A stretch of 8,933 nt of DNA, from the NCBI RefSeq assembly GCF_051860475.1, contig NZ_JBHYDW010000160.1, positions 1 to 8,933 of the forward strand, read 5' to 3'. Source of the stretch: Elioraea sp051860475. Its GTDB lineage: Bacteria; Pseudomonadota; Alphaproteobacteria; Acetobacterales; Acetobacteraceae. Shown here piece by piece: positions 1 to 5,750 of the stretch. The notes under the pieces are model-generated. The model did no database searches and had not been told where the DNA came from. It saw only the letters and a program-made list of their open reading frames with translations. The translations under genes and the position numbers were made by a program. The first letter of the stretch is position 1, and each line of letters opens with the position of its first letter.

Positions 1-885
1 GCGGCGATCGGGGCGGCGGCGTCGGCCATCCTGTCGGCCATGGTCCCGGCCGAGGCGGAGCGCTTCGCGGCACTCGCGGCCGAGGGAACGGCGCTGCGCC
101 GTCTGGCTGGGCTCGAGTTCCCCTCCGACGCGGAGGCCGGATGGAAGATCGGCGAGGCGATGGCTGCGCTCGCGCTCGCCCGCGCGCAGCATGACGGCTT
201 CAGCCGAGGCTGGACCGGTGTGGTGCCGACGGGACCGGGCAGTTGGCAGGGTTCGGCGCCGCTGGCCCCGCTCGGCGGCACCTGGCGCGCCTGGCTGCTG
301 CCGGGCAACACCGCGCTTCGCCCGCCGCCGCCGCCCGCGCACGACTCGCCGGAGACCGCGGCAGCGCTTGCCGAACTCAAGGCCTATCCGCGGACGCTGA
401 AGACCAACTCGGACGCGGTGTTCTGGGAGGTCTATGGCGGCGCGCGGATCTACCAGTTCTGGAACGAGCAGCTCGGCCGGCTGGCACTCGCCTACCGGCT
501 CGGCGACGAGCCGGCCCGTCTTGCCGCGGCCTATGCGGCGATGACGATGGCGTTCTACGACAGCTTCGTGGCCTGCTGGGACGCGAAATACGCCTACTGG
601 CACATCCGCCCCTCGCAGCTCGATCCGACGCTGACGACCGTGGTGTCGCCGCCCGCGCATCCGAGCTACCCCTCGGCACACTCCTGCCTTTCGACCGCCG
701 CCGGGACGGTGCTGGCCGCGTTGTTCCCGCCCGACGCGCCGGCGCTGCTCGCGCTGGCCCGGCAGACGAGCGAGGACGGGATCGCGGCCGGCATCCACTT
801 CCGCTACGACGTCGACGCGGGCGATGAGATCGGACGGAAGGTCGCGGCGATGGCGCTGGCGAAGCTGAAGCCTGCGTTACAGTGA
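1..885 (+). CDS. PAP2 / vanadium-dependent haloperoxidase-like phosphatase, 5'-truncated by the window
   Basis: The reading frame is open from base 1 (first codons read AAIGAAASAILSAM), so the gene starts upstream; the ATG at 40 is probably internal. The protein matches the PAP2 acid phosphatase/haloperoxidase superfamily. The first motif, K-x6-RP, is KYAYWHIRP (Lys codon 586-588, Arg codon 607-609). The second is PSAH at 670-681, and the last block is AGIHFRYDVDAG with the catalytic-type His at 796-798 and an Asp four residues later. The Lys-Arg, Ser-x-His and His-x3-Asp spacings fit the family's oxyanion pocket. The Arg expected six residues before the last His is Gly here (778-780). Family members hydrolyse phosphate esters or, with vanadate, oxidise halides; many are exported, but the N-terminus is not visible. 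The stop (883-885) lies 32 bases before the exonuclease start. Superfamily is confident; substrate is unknown. Confidence 0.85.
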   Translation, partial: AAIGAAASAILSAMVPAEAERFAALAAEGTALRRLAGLEFPSDAEAGWKIGEAMAALALARAQHDGFSRGWTGVVPTGPGSWQGSAPLAPLGGTWRAWLLPGNTALRPPPPPAHDSPETAAALAELKAYPRTLKTNSDAVFWEVYGGARIYQFWNEQLGRLALAYRLGDEPARLAAAYAAMTMAFYDSFVACWDAKYAYWHIRPSQLDPTLTTVVSPPAHPSYPSAHSCLSTAAGTVLAALFPPDAPALLALARQTSEDGIAAGIHFRYDVDAGDEIGRKVAAMALAKLKPALQ

Positions 886-889
886 CTTC

Positions 890-930
890 CGGCGCGCGCC
901 ATGCCACCTGAGAGGGCATGCCGCGCGTCG
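890..930 (+). promoter_or_regulatory. Hairpin enclosing the exonuclease Shine-Dalgarno and start codon
   Basis: Bases 890-898 pair with 922-930 (9 bp, one G-U). After one C-C mismatch (899/921), 900-905 pair with 915-920 (CATGCC with GGCATG), leaving the 9-base loop ACCTGAGAG. The start codon ATG (918-920) lies inside the inner stem, while most of the GAGAGG Shine-Dalgarno sits in the loop. No T-run follows, so it is not a typical intrinsic terminator for the PAP2 gene. A role in gating translation of the exonuclease-ligase operon is inference. Confidence 0.45.
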
Positions 931-1946
931 AGACTTGGCTGAAGGTGACGGACGGCGGGCTCTGGTGCGAGCCCGCCGGCCTCTTCATCGATCCCCTGCG
1001 CGCCGTGCCGCGCGCGGTGGTGACGCACGCGCACTCGGACCACGCACGGCCCGGCCACGGCGCGGTGCTGGCGACCGCCGAGACGCTCGCGCTGATGACA
1101 CGACGGCTCGGCGAGGGGCGGGCAGGGGAGACGCAGCAGGCGCTCGGCTACGGCGAGACGATCGCGGTCAACGGCGTGCGCGTCACGCTGCGCCCGGCCG
1201 GCCACGTGCTCGGCAGCGCGCAGGTGGTGCTGGAGTGGCAGGGGAGCCGCGCCGTCGTCTCGGGCGACTACACGCCGCGGCCGCAATCGACCTGCGCGGC
1301 CTTCGAACCCGTGCCCTGCGACGTGTTCGTCACCGAGGCGACCTTCGCCCTGCCCGTGTTCCGCCATCCGCCGGCCGAGGCCGAGATCGCGCGGCTGCTG
1401 CGGTCGTTGCACGTCTTCCCCGAGCGCACGCATGTCGTCGGCGTCTATGCGCTCGGCAAGTGCCAGCGCGTGCTCAGCCTGCTGCGCGCGTGCGGCTACG
1501 ATGCGCCGATCTACCTGCATGGCGCGCTGCCGCCGATGACCGAGATCTACCAGTCCTTCGGGCAGGATTTCGGTGACCTCCGTCCCGCAACGATCGCGAA
1601 CAAGGACGCGTTGAAAGGCGCGATCGTGCTCGCCCCGCCGGGCGCGATCCAGGACCGCTGGGCACGCCGGCTGAACGACCCGGTGGTCGCGCTCGCCTCG
1701 GGCTGGATGCGCGTGCGCCAGCGCGCGAAGAGCCGCGGCGTCGAGTTGCCGCTGGTGATCTCCGACCACGCCGATTGGGACGAACTGAACGCGACGATCG
1801 CTGCGGTCGGCGCACCCGAGGTGTGGGTCACGCATGGACGGGAGGAGGCGCTGATCCATGCCTGCGCGCAGCGCGGCGTGCGCGGCCGCGCGCTCCACCT
1901 GATCGGCCGCGGCGAGGAGGACGAGGCGATGGAGGCGGAGGCATGA
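918..1946 (+). CDS. Ligase-associated DNA exonuclease (metallo-beta-lactamase fold, CPSF73/SNM1-like)
   Basis: A 342-residue cytoplasmic protein of the bacterial ligase-associated exonuclease family (about 330-340 residues). The metal site is visible: HAHSDH at residues 37-42 (H37, H39, D41, H42), an RPAGHVLGSAQ block, SGDY with D117, and SDHADWDEL with H284. WVTHGREE (H306) is a further conserved C-terminal His block. The start at 918 is supported by GAGAGG a few bases upstream and by MPRVETWLKVTDGGLWCEPAG, a family-typical N-terminus. The stop TGA overlaps the ligase ATG (ATGA, 1943-1946), so the two are translationally coupled. Family members process DNA ends and are encoded next to an ATP-dependent ligase, often with an Lhr-type helicase and a metallophosphoesterase; neither of those lies in this window. 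Family assignment is strong; the exact DNA substrate in the cell is not deducible. Confidence 0.93.
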   Translation: MPRVETWLKVTDGGLWCEPAGLFIDPLRAVPRAVVTHAHSDHARPGHGAVLATAETLALMTRRLGEGRAGETQQALGYGETIAVNGVRVTLRPAGHVLGSAQVVLEWQGSRAVVSGDYTPRPQSTCAAFEPVPCDVFVTEATFALPVFRHPPAEAEIARLLRSLHVFPERTHVVGVYALGKCQRVLSLLRACGYDAPIYLHGALPPMTEIYQSFGQDFGDLRPATIANKDALKGAIVLAPPGAIQDRWARRLNDPVVALASGWMRVRQRAKSRGVELPLVISDHADWDELNATIAAVGAPEVWVTHGREEALIHACAQRGVRGRALHLIGRGEEDEAMEAEA

Positions 1947-3541
1947 AAGCCTTCGCCGACCTCTTGGAACGGCTGGTGTTCACGCCCGCGCGCACCACCA
2001 AGCTCGCGTTGCTGCGCGACTGGATCGCGACCCAGCCCGATCCGGATCGCGGCATCGGACTTGCGGCCATCACCGGCGAGCTCTCCTTCACTGCTGCCAA
2101 GGCCGGGCTGATCCGCGCGCTCGCCGCCGAGCGCACCGATCCGGTGCTGTTCGCCTGGAGCTACGACTACGTCGGCGATCTTGCCGAGACGGTGAGCCTG
2201 ATCTGGCCGGCGCGCGCGGGCGTGAACGCGGCACCACCCTCGCTCGCCGCGGTGGCCGAGACGCTGGCGACGGCGACCAGGGCCGATCTGCCGGGGATCG
2301 TCGCGGGCTGGCTCGATGCGCTGGATGCGTCGTCGCGGCTGGCGCTGCTCAAGCTGATCACCGGGGGATTGCGCGTCGGCGTCTCGGCGCGGCTGGCGAA
2401 GGTCGCGCTCGCCGAGCACTTCGCCCGGCCGGTGGACGAGATCGAGGAGGCATGGCCCGCGGTCGATCCGCCGTATCTGCCGCTGTTGCGCTGGTTGGAG
2501 GGGGCGGGTCCGCAGCCGCGTGCGGCGGAGGCGCCGGTGTTCCGCCCGCTGATGCTGGCCACGCCGCTGGAGGAGGGCGAGCTCGTGGCACTCGATCCGG
2601 CATCGTATCGCGCCGAGTGGAAGTGGGACGGCATCCGCGTGCAGCTCGTCGCCACGCGGCTCGGTCGGAAGATCTGGTCGCGTGGTGGCGAGGACATCAC
2701 GCACGCGTTCCCGGAGATCGCGACCGAGATGGAGCGGCTGCACGCAGTGCTGGACGGCGAGCTGCTGGTGATCCGCGATGGCGCGGTCGCGCCGTTCAGT
2801 GACCTCCAGCAGCGGCTGAACCGCAAGACGGTCGGCCCGAAGCTGCTGCGCGACCATCCCTGCGCGGTACGCCTCTACGACATTCTGTTCGACGGCGAGG
2901 AGGATGTGCGCGGGCTCCCCTTCGATGCGAGGCGCGCGCGCCTGGAGGCGTGGTTGGCGCGTGTGCGCCCCGAGCACATGGATCTCTCCACACTCGTGCG
3001 ATTCGTGTCATGGGACGAGCTTGCGCGGCTACGCGCGGGCGCGCGCGAGGCGGCGATCGAGGGGCTGATGCTGAAGCGCGCCGACAGCCCCTATCTCGCC
3101 GGGCGGCCGAAGGGGCCGTGGTTCAAGTGGAAGCGCGATCCGCTGACGATCGATGCCGTGCTGATGTACGCCCAGCGCGGCCACGGCAAGCGCTCGTCGT
3201 TCTATTCCGACTACACGTTCGGGCTGTGGCGTGCTGACGGTGAGCTCGTGCCGGTGGGCAAGGCCTATTTCGGCTTCACCGACCAGGAGCTCGCCTGGCT
3301 CGATCGCTGGATCCGCACCAACACGGTCGCCAGATACGGCCCGGTGCGCGAGGTCGAGAGGGCGCTGGTGCTGGAGATCGCGTTCGACGCGGCCCAGCTC
3401 TCCGCGCGGCACAAATCCGGTGTGGCGCTGCGCTTTCCGCGCATCAGCCGCATCCGCACCGACAAGCCGGCGGCCGAGGCGGATGTGCTGGACACGCTCT
3501 TGCGACTTGTCGAGAACCACCCGGATCGGCCATCCGGCTAG
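1943..3541 (+). CDS. ATP-dependent DNA ligase, PP_1105-like bacterial family
   Basis: A 532-residue ligase with the three-part layout of this family: an N-terminal helical DNA-binding domain (about 1-195), a nucleotidyltransferase domain (about 205-400) and a C-terminal OB fold. Motif I is EWKWDGIR with K227 as the AMP-accepting lysine. Then come WSRGGEDIT (motif Ia region), LDGELL with E273 (motif III), VRLYDILFDGE (IIIa), EGLMLKR with E373 (IV), WFKWKR with K395 and K397 (V) and FPRISRIRTDK ending at K508 (VI). All catalytic motifs are intact, so it should be an active nick-sealing enzyme. The start at 1943 overlaps the exonuclease stop; the same frame is open upstream to 1775, but that stretch lies inside the exonuclease. 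MKAFADLLERLVFTPAR is the usual N-terminus. This is an accessory repair ligase, not the NAD-dependent replicative LigA and not LigD (no polymerase or nuclease domain). Confidence 0.95.
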   Translation: MKAFADLLERLVFTPARTTKLALLRDWIATQPDPDRGIGLAAITGELSFTAAKAGLIRALAAERTDPVLFAWSYDYVGDLAETVSLIWPARAGVNAAPPSLAAVAETLATATRADLPGIVAGWLDALDASSRLALLKLITGGLRVGVSARLAKVALAEHFARPVDEIEEAWPAVDPPYLPLLRWLEGAGPQPRAAEAPVFRPLMLATPLEEGELVALDPASYRAEWKWDGIRVQLVATRLGRKIWSRGGEDITHAFPEIATEMERLHAVLDGELLVIRDGAVAPFSDLQQRLNRKTVGPKLLRDHPCAVRLYDILFDGEEDVRGLPFDARRARLEAWLARVRPEHMDLSTLVRFVSWDELARLRAGAREAAIEGLMLKRADSPYLAGRPKGPWFKWKRDPLTIDAVLMYAQRGHGKRSSFYSDYTFGLWRADGELVPVGKAYFGFTDQELAWLDRWIRTNTVARYGPVREVERALVLEIAFDAAQLSARHKSGVALRFPRISRIRTDKPAAEADVLDTLLRLVENHPDRPSG

Positions 3542-3564
3542 GGTGGCGCGACGAGGGGGACAGC

Positions 3565-3960
3565 ATGGCCAAGGCGATCCACATGATGATCCGCGTGCTG
3601 GACGAGGCGCGCTCGGTGGAGTTCTACCGTGCCGCGCTCGGCCTCGGCATCGCGGACCGGTTCCAGTTCGACTCGTTCACCCTGGTCTATCTCCGGAGTC
3701 CGGAAGCCGATTTCGAGATCGAGCTGACGATCAACCACGGCCGGACCGAGCCCTATGCGCTCGGCAATGGCTACGGACATGTCGCGGTCGCGGTGGATGA
3801 TCTCGATGCCGAGCACGCGCGTCTGACCGCATCCGGGTTCTCGCCGGAGCCGATCAAGGAGTTCCACCGCGAGGGCGCGTTGATGGCGCAATTCTTCTTC
3901 CTGACCGACCCCGATGGCTACCGGATCGAGGTGCTGCAGCAGCATGGGCGGTATCGCTGA
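3565..3960 (+). CDS. VOC-family protein, GloA-like (lactoylglutathione lyase type)
   Basis: A 131-residue protein, close to the length of bacterial glyoxalase I. The N-terminus IHMMIRVLDEARSVEFYRAALGL and the blocks EIELTINHG, YALGNGYGHVAVAVDD and DPDGYRIEVLQ follow the GloA pattern. All four metal-ligand positions are filled: H6, E53, H72 and E122, at spacings close to E. coli GloA. Glyoxalase I isomerises the hemithioacetal of methylglyoxal and glutathione to S-lactoylglutathione in the cytoplasm. Other VOC enzymes share the fold, so the substrate is likely rather than proven. The start has a GAGGGGG Shine-Dalgarno nearby. The gene lies 23 bases after the ligase stop with no terminator between, so it is probably cotranscribed with the repair genes, although it is not a known member of that cluster. 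Confidence 0.85.
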   Translation: MAKAIHMMIRVLDEARSVEFYRAALGLGIADRFQFDSFTLVYLRSPEADFEIELTINHGRTEPYALGNGYGHVAVAVDDLDAEHARLTASGFSPEPIKEFHREGALMAQFFFLTDPDGYRIEVLQQHGRYR

Positions 3961-3988
3961 GGCGAGCGCCGGCGCCTCGGCGCTCGCC
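3961..3988 (+). terminator. Perfect 10-bp hairpin directly after the VOC gene
   Basis: GGCGAGCGCC (3961-3970) and its exact reverse complement GGCGCTCGCC (3979-3988) flank an 8-base loop, starting at the base after the stop codon. No T-run follows (CCCGTGCC), so it is not a classic intrinsic terminator. It could stabilise the transcript 3' end, act with Rho, or separate the repair/VOC transcript from the next gene. Confidence 0.5.
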
Positions 3989-4057
3989 CCCGTGCCACTA
4001 TCCTGCCGCGATCCCATGTGCCTCTCCGGAATCCACGCGTTCCCGAAGGACGTCCGA

Positions 4058-4831
4058 TTGCAGAGCCCATCTCCTTCCTGGTGGCGAGCTGCGCTCGCCG
4101 TGCTTGCCGCCGTCGGGTGCATGCCCGCCTCCGGAGCCGCGGTCGCGCAGCGTGGCGGTGCGCCGTCGGTGATTGTCGACGGGACGGTGCTCGAGAGCAT
4201 TCCGCGCACGCGTCCGGCGCGGCCGTCCGCACCGGCGGCGCCCGTCGCGGCGCGGCAGCCGTCCCAGGCGACGGCGCAGCCCGTCGAACCGGCTGAACGG
4301 CGCTGGGCCGTGACAGGGTTCGCCGGCGTCTCGATCGACGAAGTGCCGTTCTCGCAGACGGTGTTGCAGCCGTGGAGCGGCGAGTGGGGGAAGGACACGA
4401 TCCTGGGAGTTGCCGGCTCGTACCGGGTGGCGCGATTCTGGCGCTGGTTCACGATCGATGCGGAGCTCGGCGCCGGCGGGCGGGTCGGCCAGACCAACGC
4501 GGGCGAGGCCTGGGGCGCGCTCTACCTGCGGTTCGACGGATTTCCGTGGAACCATCTGCTCTACACCAGCGTCGCGGGCAGTACCGGGCTGCACTGGGTG
4601 TCGCGCCTGCCCGAGAGCGAGCGGGGCCCCCCCGAGCGCCGTGAGCCGAACACCTCGAACGTGCTGCACTATTTCGCGCCCGAGATCACCGTGGCCTTGC
4701 CGCATCTGCGTCAGCACGAGCTGGTGCTGCGCTATCACCATCGCAGCGGCATCTTCGGCGCGATAAACGGGGTGGATGACGGGGCGAACGCGATCGCGAT
4801 CGGGTATCGGTATCGGCTGCCGTTCCATTGA
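4058..4831 (+). CDS. Exported beta-barrel protein, PagL / acyloxyacyl hydrolase-like
   Basis: A 257-residue protein if started at TTG 4058. That start has a GAAGGA Shine-Dalgarno (4045-4050) 7 bases upstream and gives a compact signal peptide: WWR at 8-10, hydrophobic ALAVLAAVG, and probable cleavage after AVA at A30. The alternative ATG at 4016 (271 residues) has no Shine-Dalgarno and a long awkward N-terminus. Residues 32-82 are a Pro/Ala-rich linker. The rest alternates like an outer-membrane barrel and ends in the aromatic strand IAIGYRYRLPFH. A near-C-terminal YHHRSGIFG (H228, S230) resembles the His-x-Ser active-site pattern of lipid A 3-O-deacylases, and the layout matches alphaproteobacterial proteins labelled acyloxyacyl hydrolase. 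If correct, it trims acyl chains from lipid A at the cell surface. LAAVGC (C21) is a poor lipobox. Export is confident; enzymatic function is tentative. Confidence 0.6.
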   Translation: MQSPSPSWWRAALAVLAAVGCMPASGAAVAQRGGAPSVIVDGTVLESIPRTRPARPSAPAAPVAARQPSQATAQPVEPAERRWAVTGFAGVSIDEVPFSQTVLQPWSGEWGKDTILGVAGSYRVARFWRWFTIDAELGAGGRVGQTNAGEAWGALYLRFDGFPWNHLLYTSVAGSTGLHWVSRLPESERGPPERREPNTSNVLHYFAPEITVALPHLRQHELVLRYHHRSGIFGAINGVDDGANAIAIGYRYRLPFH

Positions 4832-4859
4832 CCCGCGCGCCGCAGCGTGGTGCGGTGCG

Positions 4860-4880
4860 ACCTCCATCGAACGGGGAGGT
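4860..4880 (+). promoter_or_regulatory. Hairpin sequestering the aldolase Shine-Dalgarno
   Basis: ACCTCC (4860-4865) is exactly complementary to GGAGGT (4875-4880), the core of the strong GGGGAGGT ribosome site 9 bases before the aldolase ATG. The loop is 9 bases. The upstream arm is in effect an anti-Shine-Dalgarno, so the element could lower translation until melted or displaced. The stem is only 6 bp and regulation is inference. Confidence 0.35.
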
Positions 4881-4889
4881 GTTGTCCGA

Positions 4890-5669
4890 ATGATCGAGAA
4901 TCATGCGCTGGCTCGCATCAAGGCCGGCGGTGTCGCGATCGGGCTCGGGGTACATCATCTGCGCACGGCCGCGACCGGGATGCTGGCCGAGGCGGCCGGC
5001 TTCGACTGGCTGTTCATCGATGCCGAGCATGGTGGCTTCAGCGAGGACCAGGCGACCCAGGTGGCGCTGGCGGCGTTGCCGACGCGGGTGACGCCGATCA
5101 TCCGGGTGTGCAAGGGCGCGCTCGATCAGGCACCGCGGGTGCTCGACAACGGCGCGATGGGCGTGGTGATCCCGCATATCGATACAGCGGAGGAGGCGCG
5201 CGCAGTGGTCGCGGCCTGCAAGTATCCACCGCTCGGCCACCGCAGCCTGGGCGGGCCGCCGGCGCAGGCGCGGTTCGCCACGATCCCGGCGGGCGAGCTG
5301 ATGGCGGAGATGAACCAGCGGCTTTTGACGATCGTGATGATCGAGACCCCGCAGGCGGTGGAGAACGCGGAGGCGATCGCGGCGGTGCCGGGGATCGACT
5401 GCCTGATGATCGGCACGTCGGACCTGACGGCCGAGATGGGGATCCCCGGGCAGATCGGGCATGAGCGGGTCAAGGCGGCCTATGCCGCGGTGATCGGCGC
5501 CTGCAGCAAGCACGGCAAGGTCGCGGGGATGGGCGGCGTCTACGACGAGCAGAACGCGCCGGTCTATATCGGCATGGGGGCGCGGCTGGTGCTTTCGGGC
5601 AGCGACCATGCGCTGCTGATGGGTGCGTTGAAGGCGCGCGCGGGGTTCCTGCGCTCGATAGAGGTGTAG
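4890..5669 (+). CDS. HpcH/HpaI-family class II aldolase
   Basis: A 259-residue TIM-barrel enzyme of the HpcH/HpaI aldolase/citrate lyase family. It has FDWLFIDAEHGGF with H47 (catalytic-base position), PIIRV with R72, GVVIPHIDTAEEA, a HRSLGGP loop, VMIET with metal ligand E152, and MIGTSDLTAEMG with metal ligand D178. The H-R (25) and E-D (26) spacings match E. coli HpaI. Family members cleave 4-hydroxy-2-oxo acids into pyruvate (or another 2-oxo acid) plus an aldehyde in the cytoplasm using a divalent metal. GTSDL replaces the more common GPxDL, so the exact substrate is open (hydroxy-keto acids from aromatic or sugar-acid breakdown are usual). The ATG at 4890 is chosen for GGGGAGGT 9 bases upstream; the frame is open further up but runs into the previous gene. 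It converges on the amidohydrolase gene. Confidence 0.9.
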   Translation: MIENHALARIKAGGVAIGLGVHHLRTAATGMLAEAAGFDWLFIDAEHGGFSEDQATQVALAALPTRVTPIIRVCKGALDQAPRVLDNGAMGVVIPHIDTAEEARAVVAACKYPPLGHRSLGGPPAQARFATIPAGELMAEMNQRLLTIVMIETPQAVENAEAIAAVPGIDCLMIGTSDLTAEMGIPGQIGHERVKAAYAAVIGACSKHGKVAGMGGVYDEQNAPVYIGMGARLVLSGSDHALLMGALKARAGFLRSIEV

Positions 5670-5676
5670 CGCGATC

Positions 5677-5695
5677 AGAGGGCCAATGGCCCTTT
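5677..5695. terminator. Short hairpin after the aldolase gene
   Basis: AGGGCCA (5679-5685) and TGGCCCT (5687-5693) are exact inverted repeats around one base. As RNA they would fold as AGGGC-CAATG-GCCCT, with flanking A-U and G-U pairs and three T residues at the end. It starts 8 bases after the aldolase stop and lies between convergent genes, so a bidirectional terminator role is plausible but weak. Confidence 0.45.
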
Positions 5696-5702
5696 GCGGG
5701 GT

Positions 5703-5730
5703 CCAGGAGCAGCGCCCCTGGCGGGGGCGC
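5703..5730. repeat. Overlapping GC-rich inverted repeats between convergent genes (REP-like)
   Basis: Two mutually exclusive hairpins share one arm. CCAGGAGC (5703-5710) pairs with GCCCCTGG (5714-5721) with one mismatch. Alternatively, GCGCCCC (5712-5718) pairs with GGGGCGC (5724-5730) exactly. GC-rich 'GGGGTCCAGG...CCCCTGG' elements after genes are common in Acetobacteraceae and related genomes as I remember them, so this is probably a dispersed REP-like or terminator element. Only one copy is visible here. Confidence 0.4.
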
Positions 5731-5750
5731 GGGGGCGGTGCTTCCGTTCC

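Noticed and set aside
1775..1942. Upstream in-frame extension of the DNA ligase
   Set aside because: It lies inside the exonuclease gene, reads as Arg/Gly-rich shadow, and the ATG at 1943 gives the family N-terminus and the ATGA overlap.
1547..2977. A 476-codon minus-strand open frame across the exonuclease and ligase
   Set aside because: It is antisense to two confident genes, shows no family pattern, and has the Arg/His/Gln-rich shadow composition.
3521..3546. Hairpins CCGGAT/ATCCGG and CCATCC/GGGTGG at the ligase stop codon as a terminator
   Set aside because: The stems are only 6 bp, lie mostly in coding sequence, overlap each other and have no T-run; the VOC gene follows too closely.
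4073..4122. Lipobox (LAAVGC) making the PagL-like protein a lipoprotein
   Set aside because: The -3 residue is Ala rather than Leu/Val/Ile, and a good signal peptidase I site (AVA before Gln) lies just downstream, as expected for an outer-membrane barrel.
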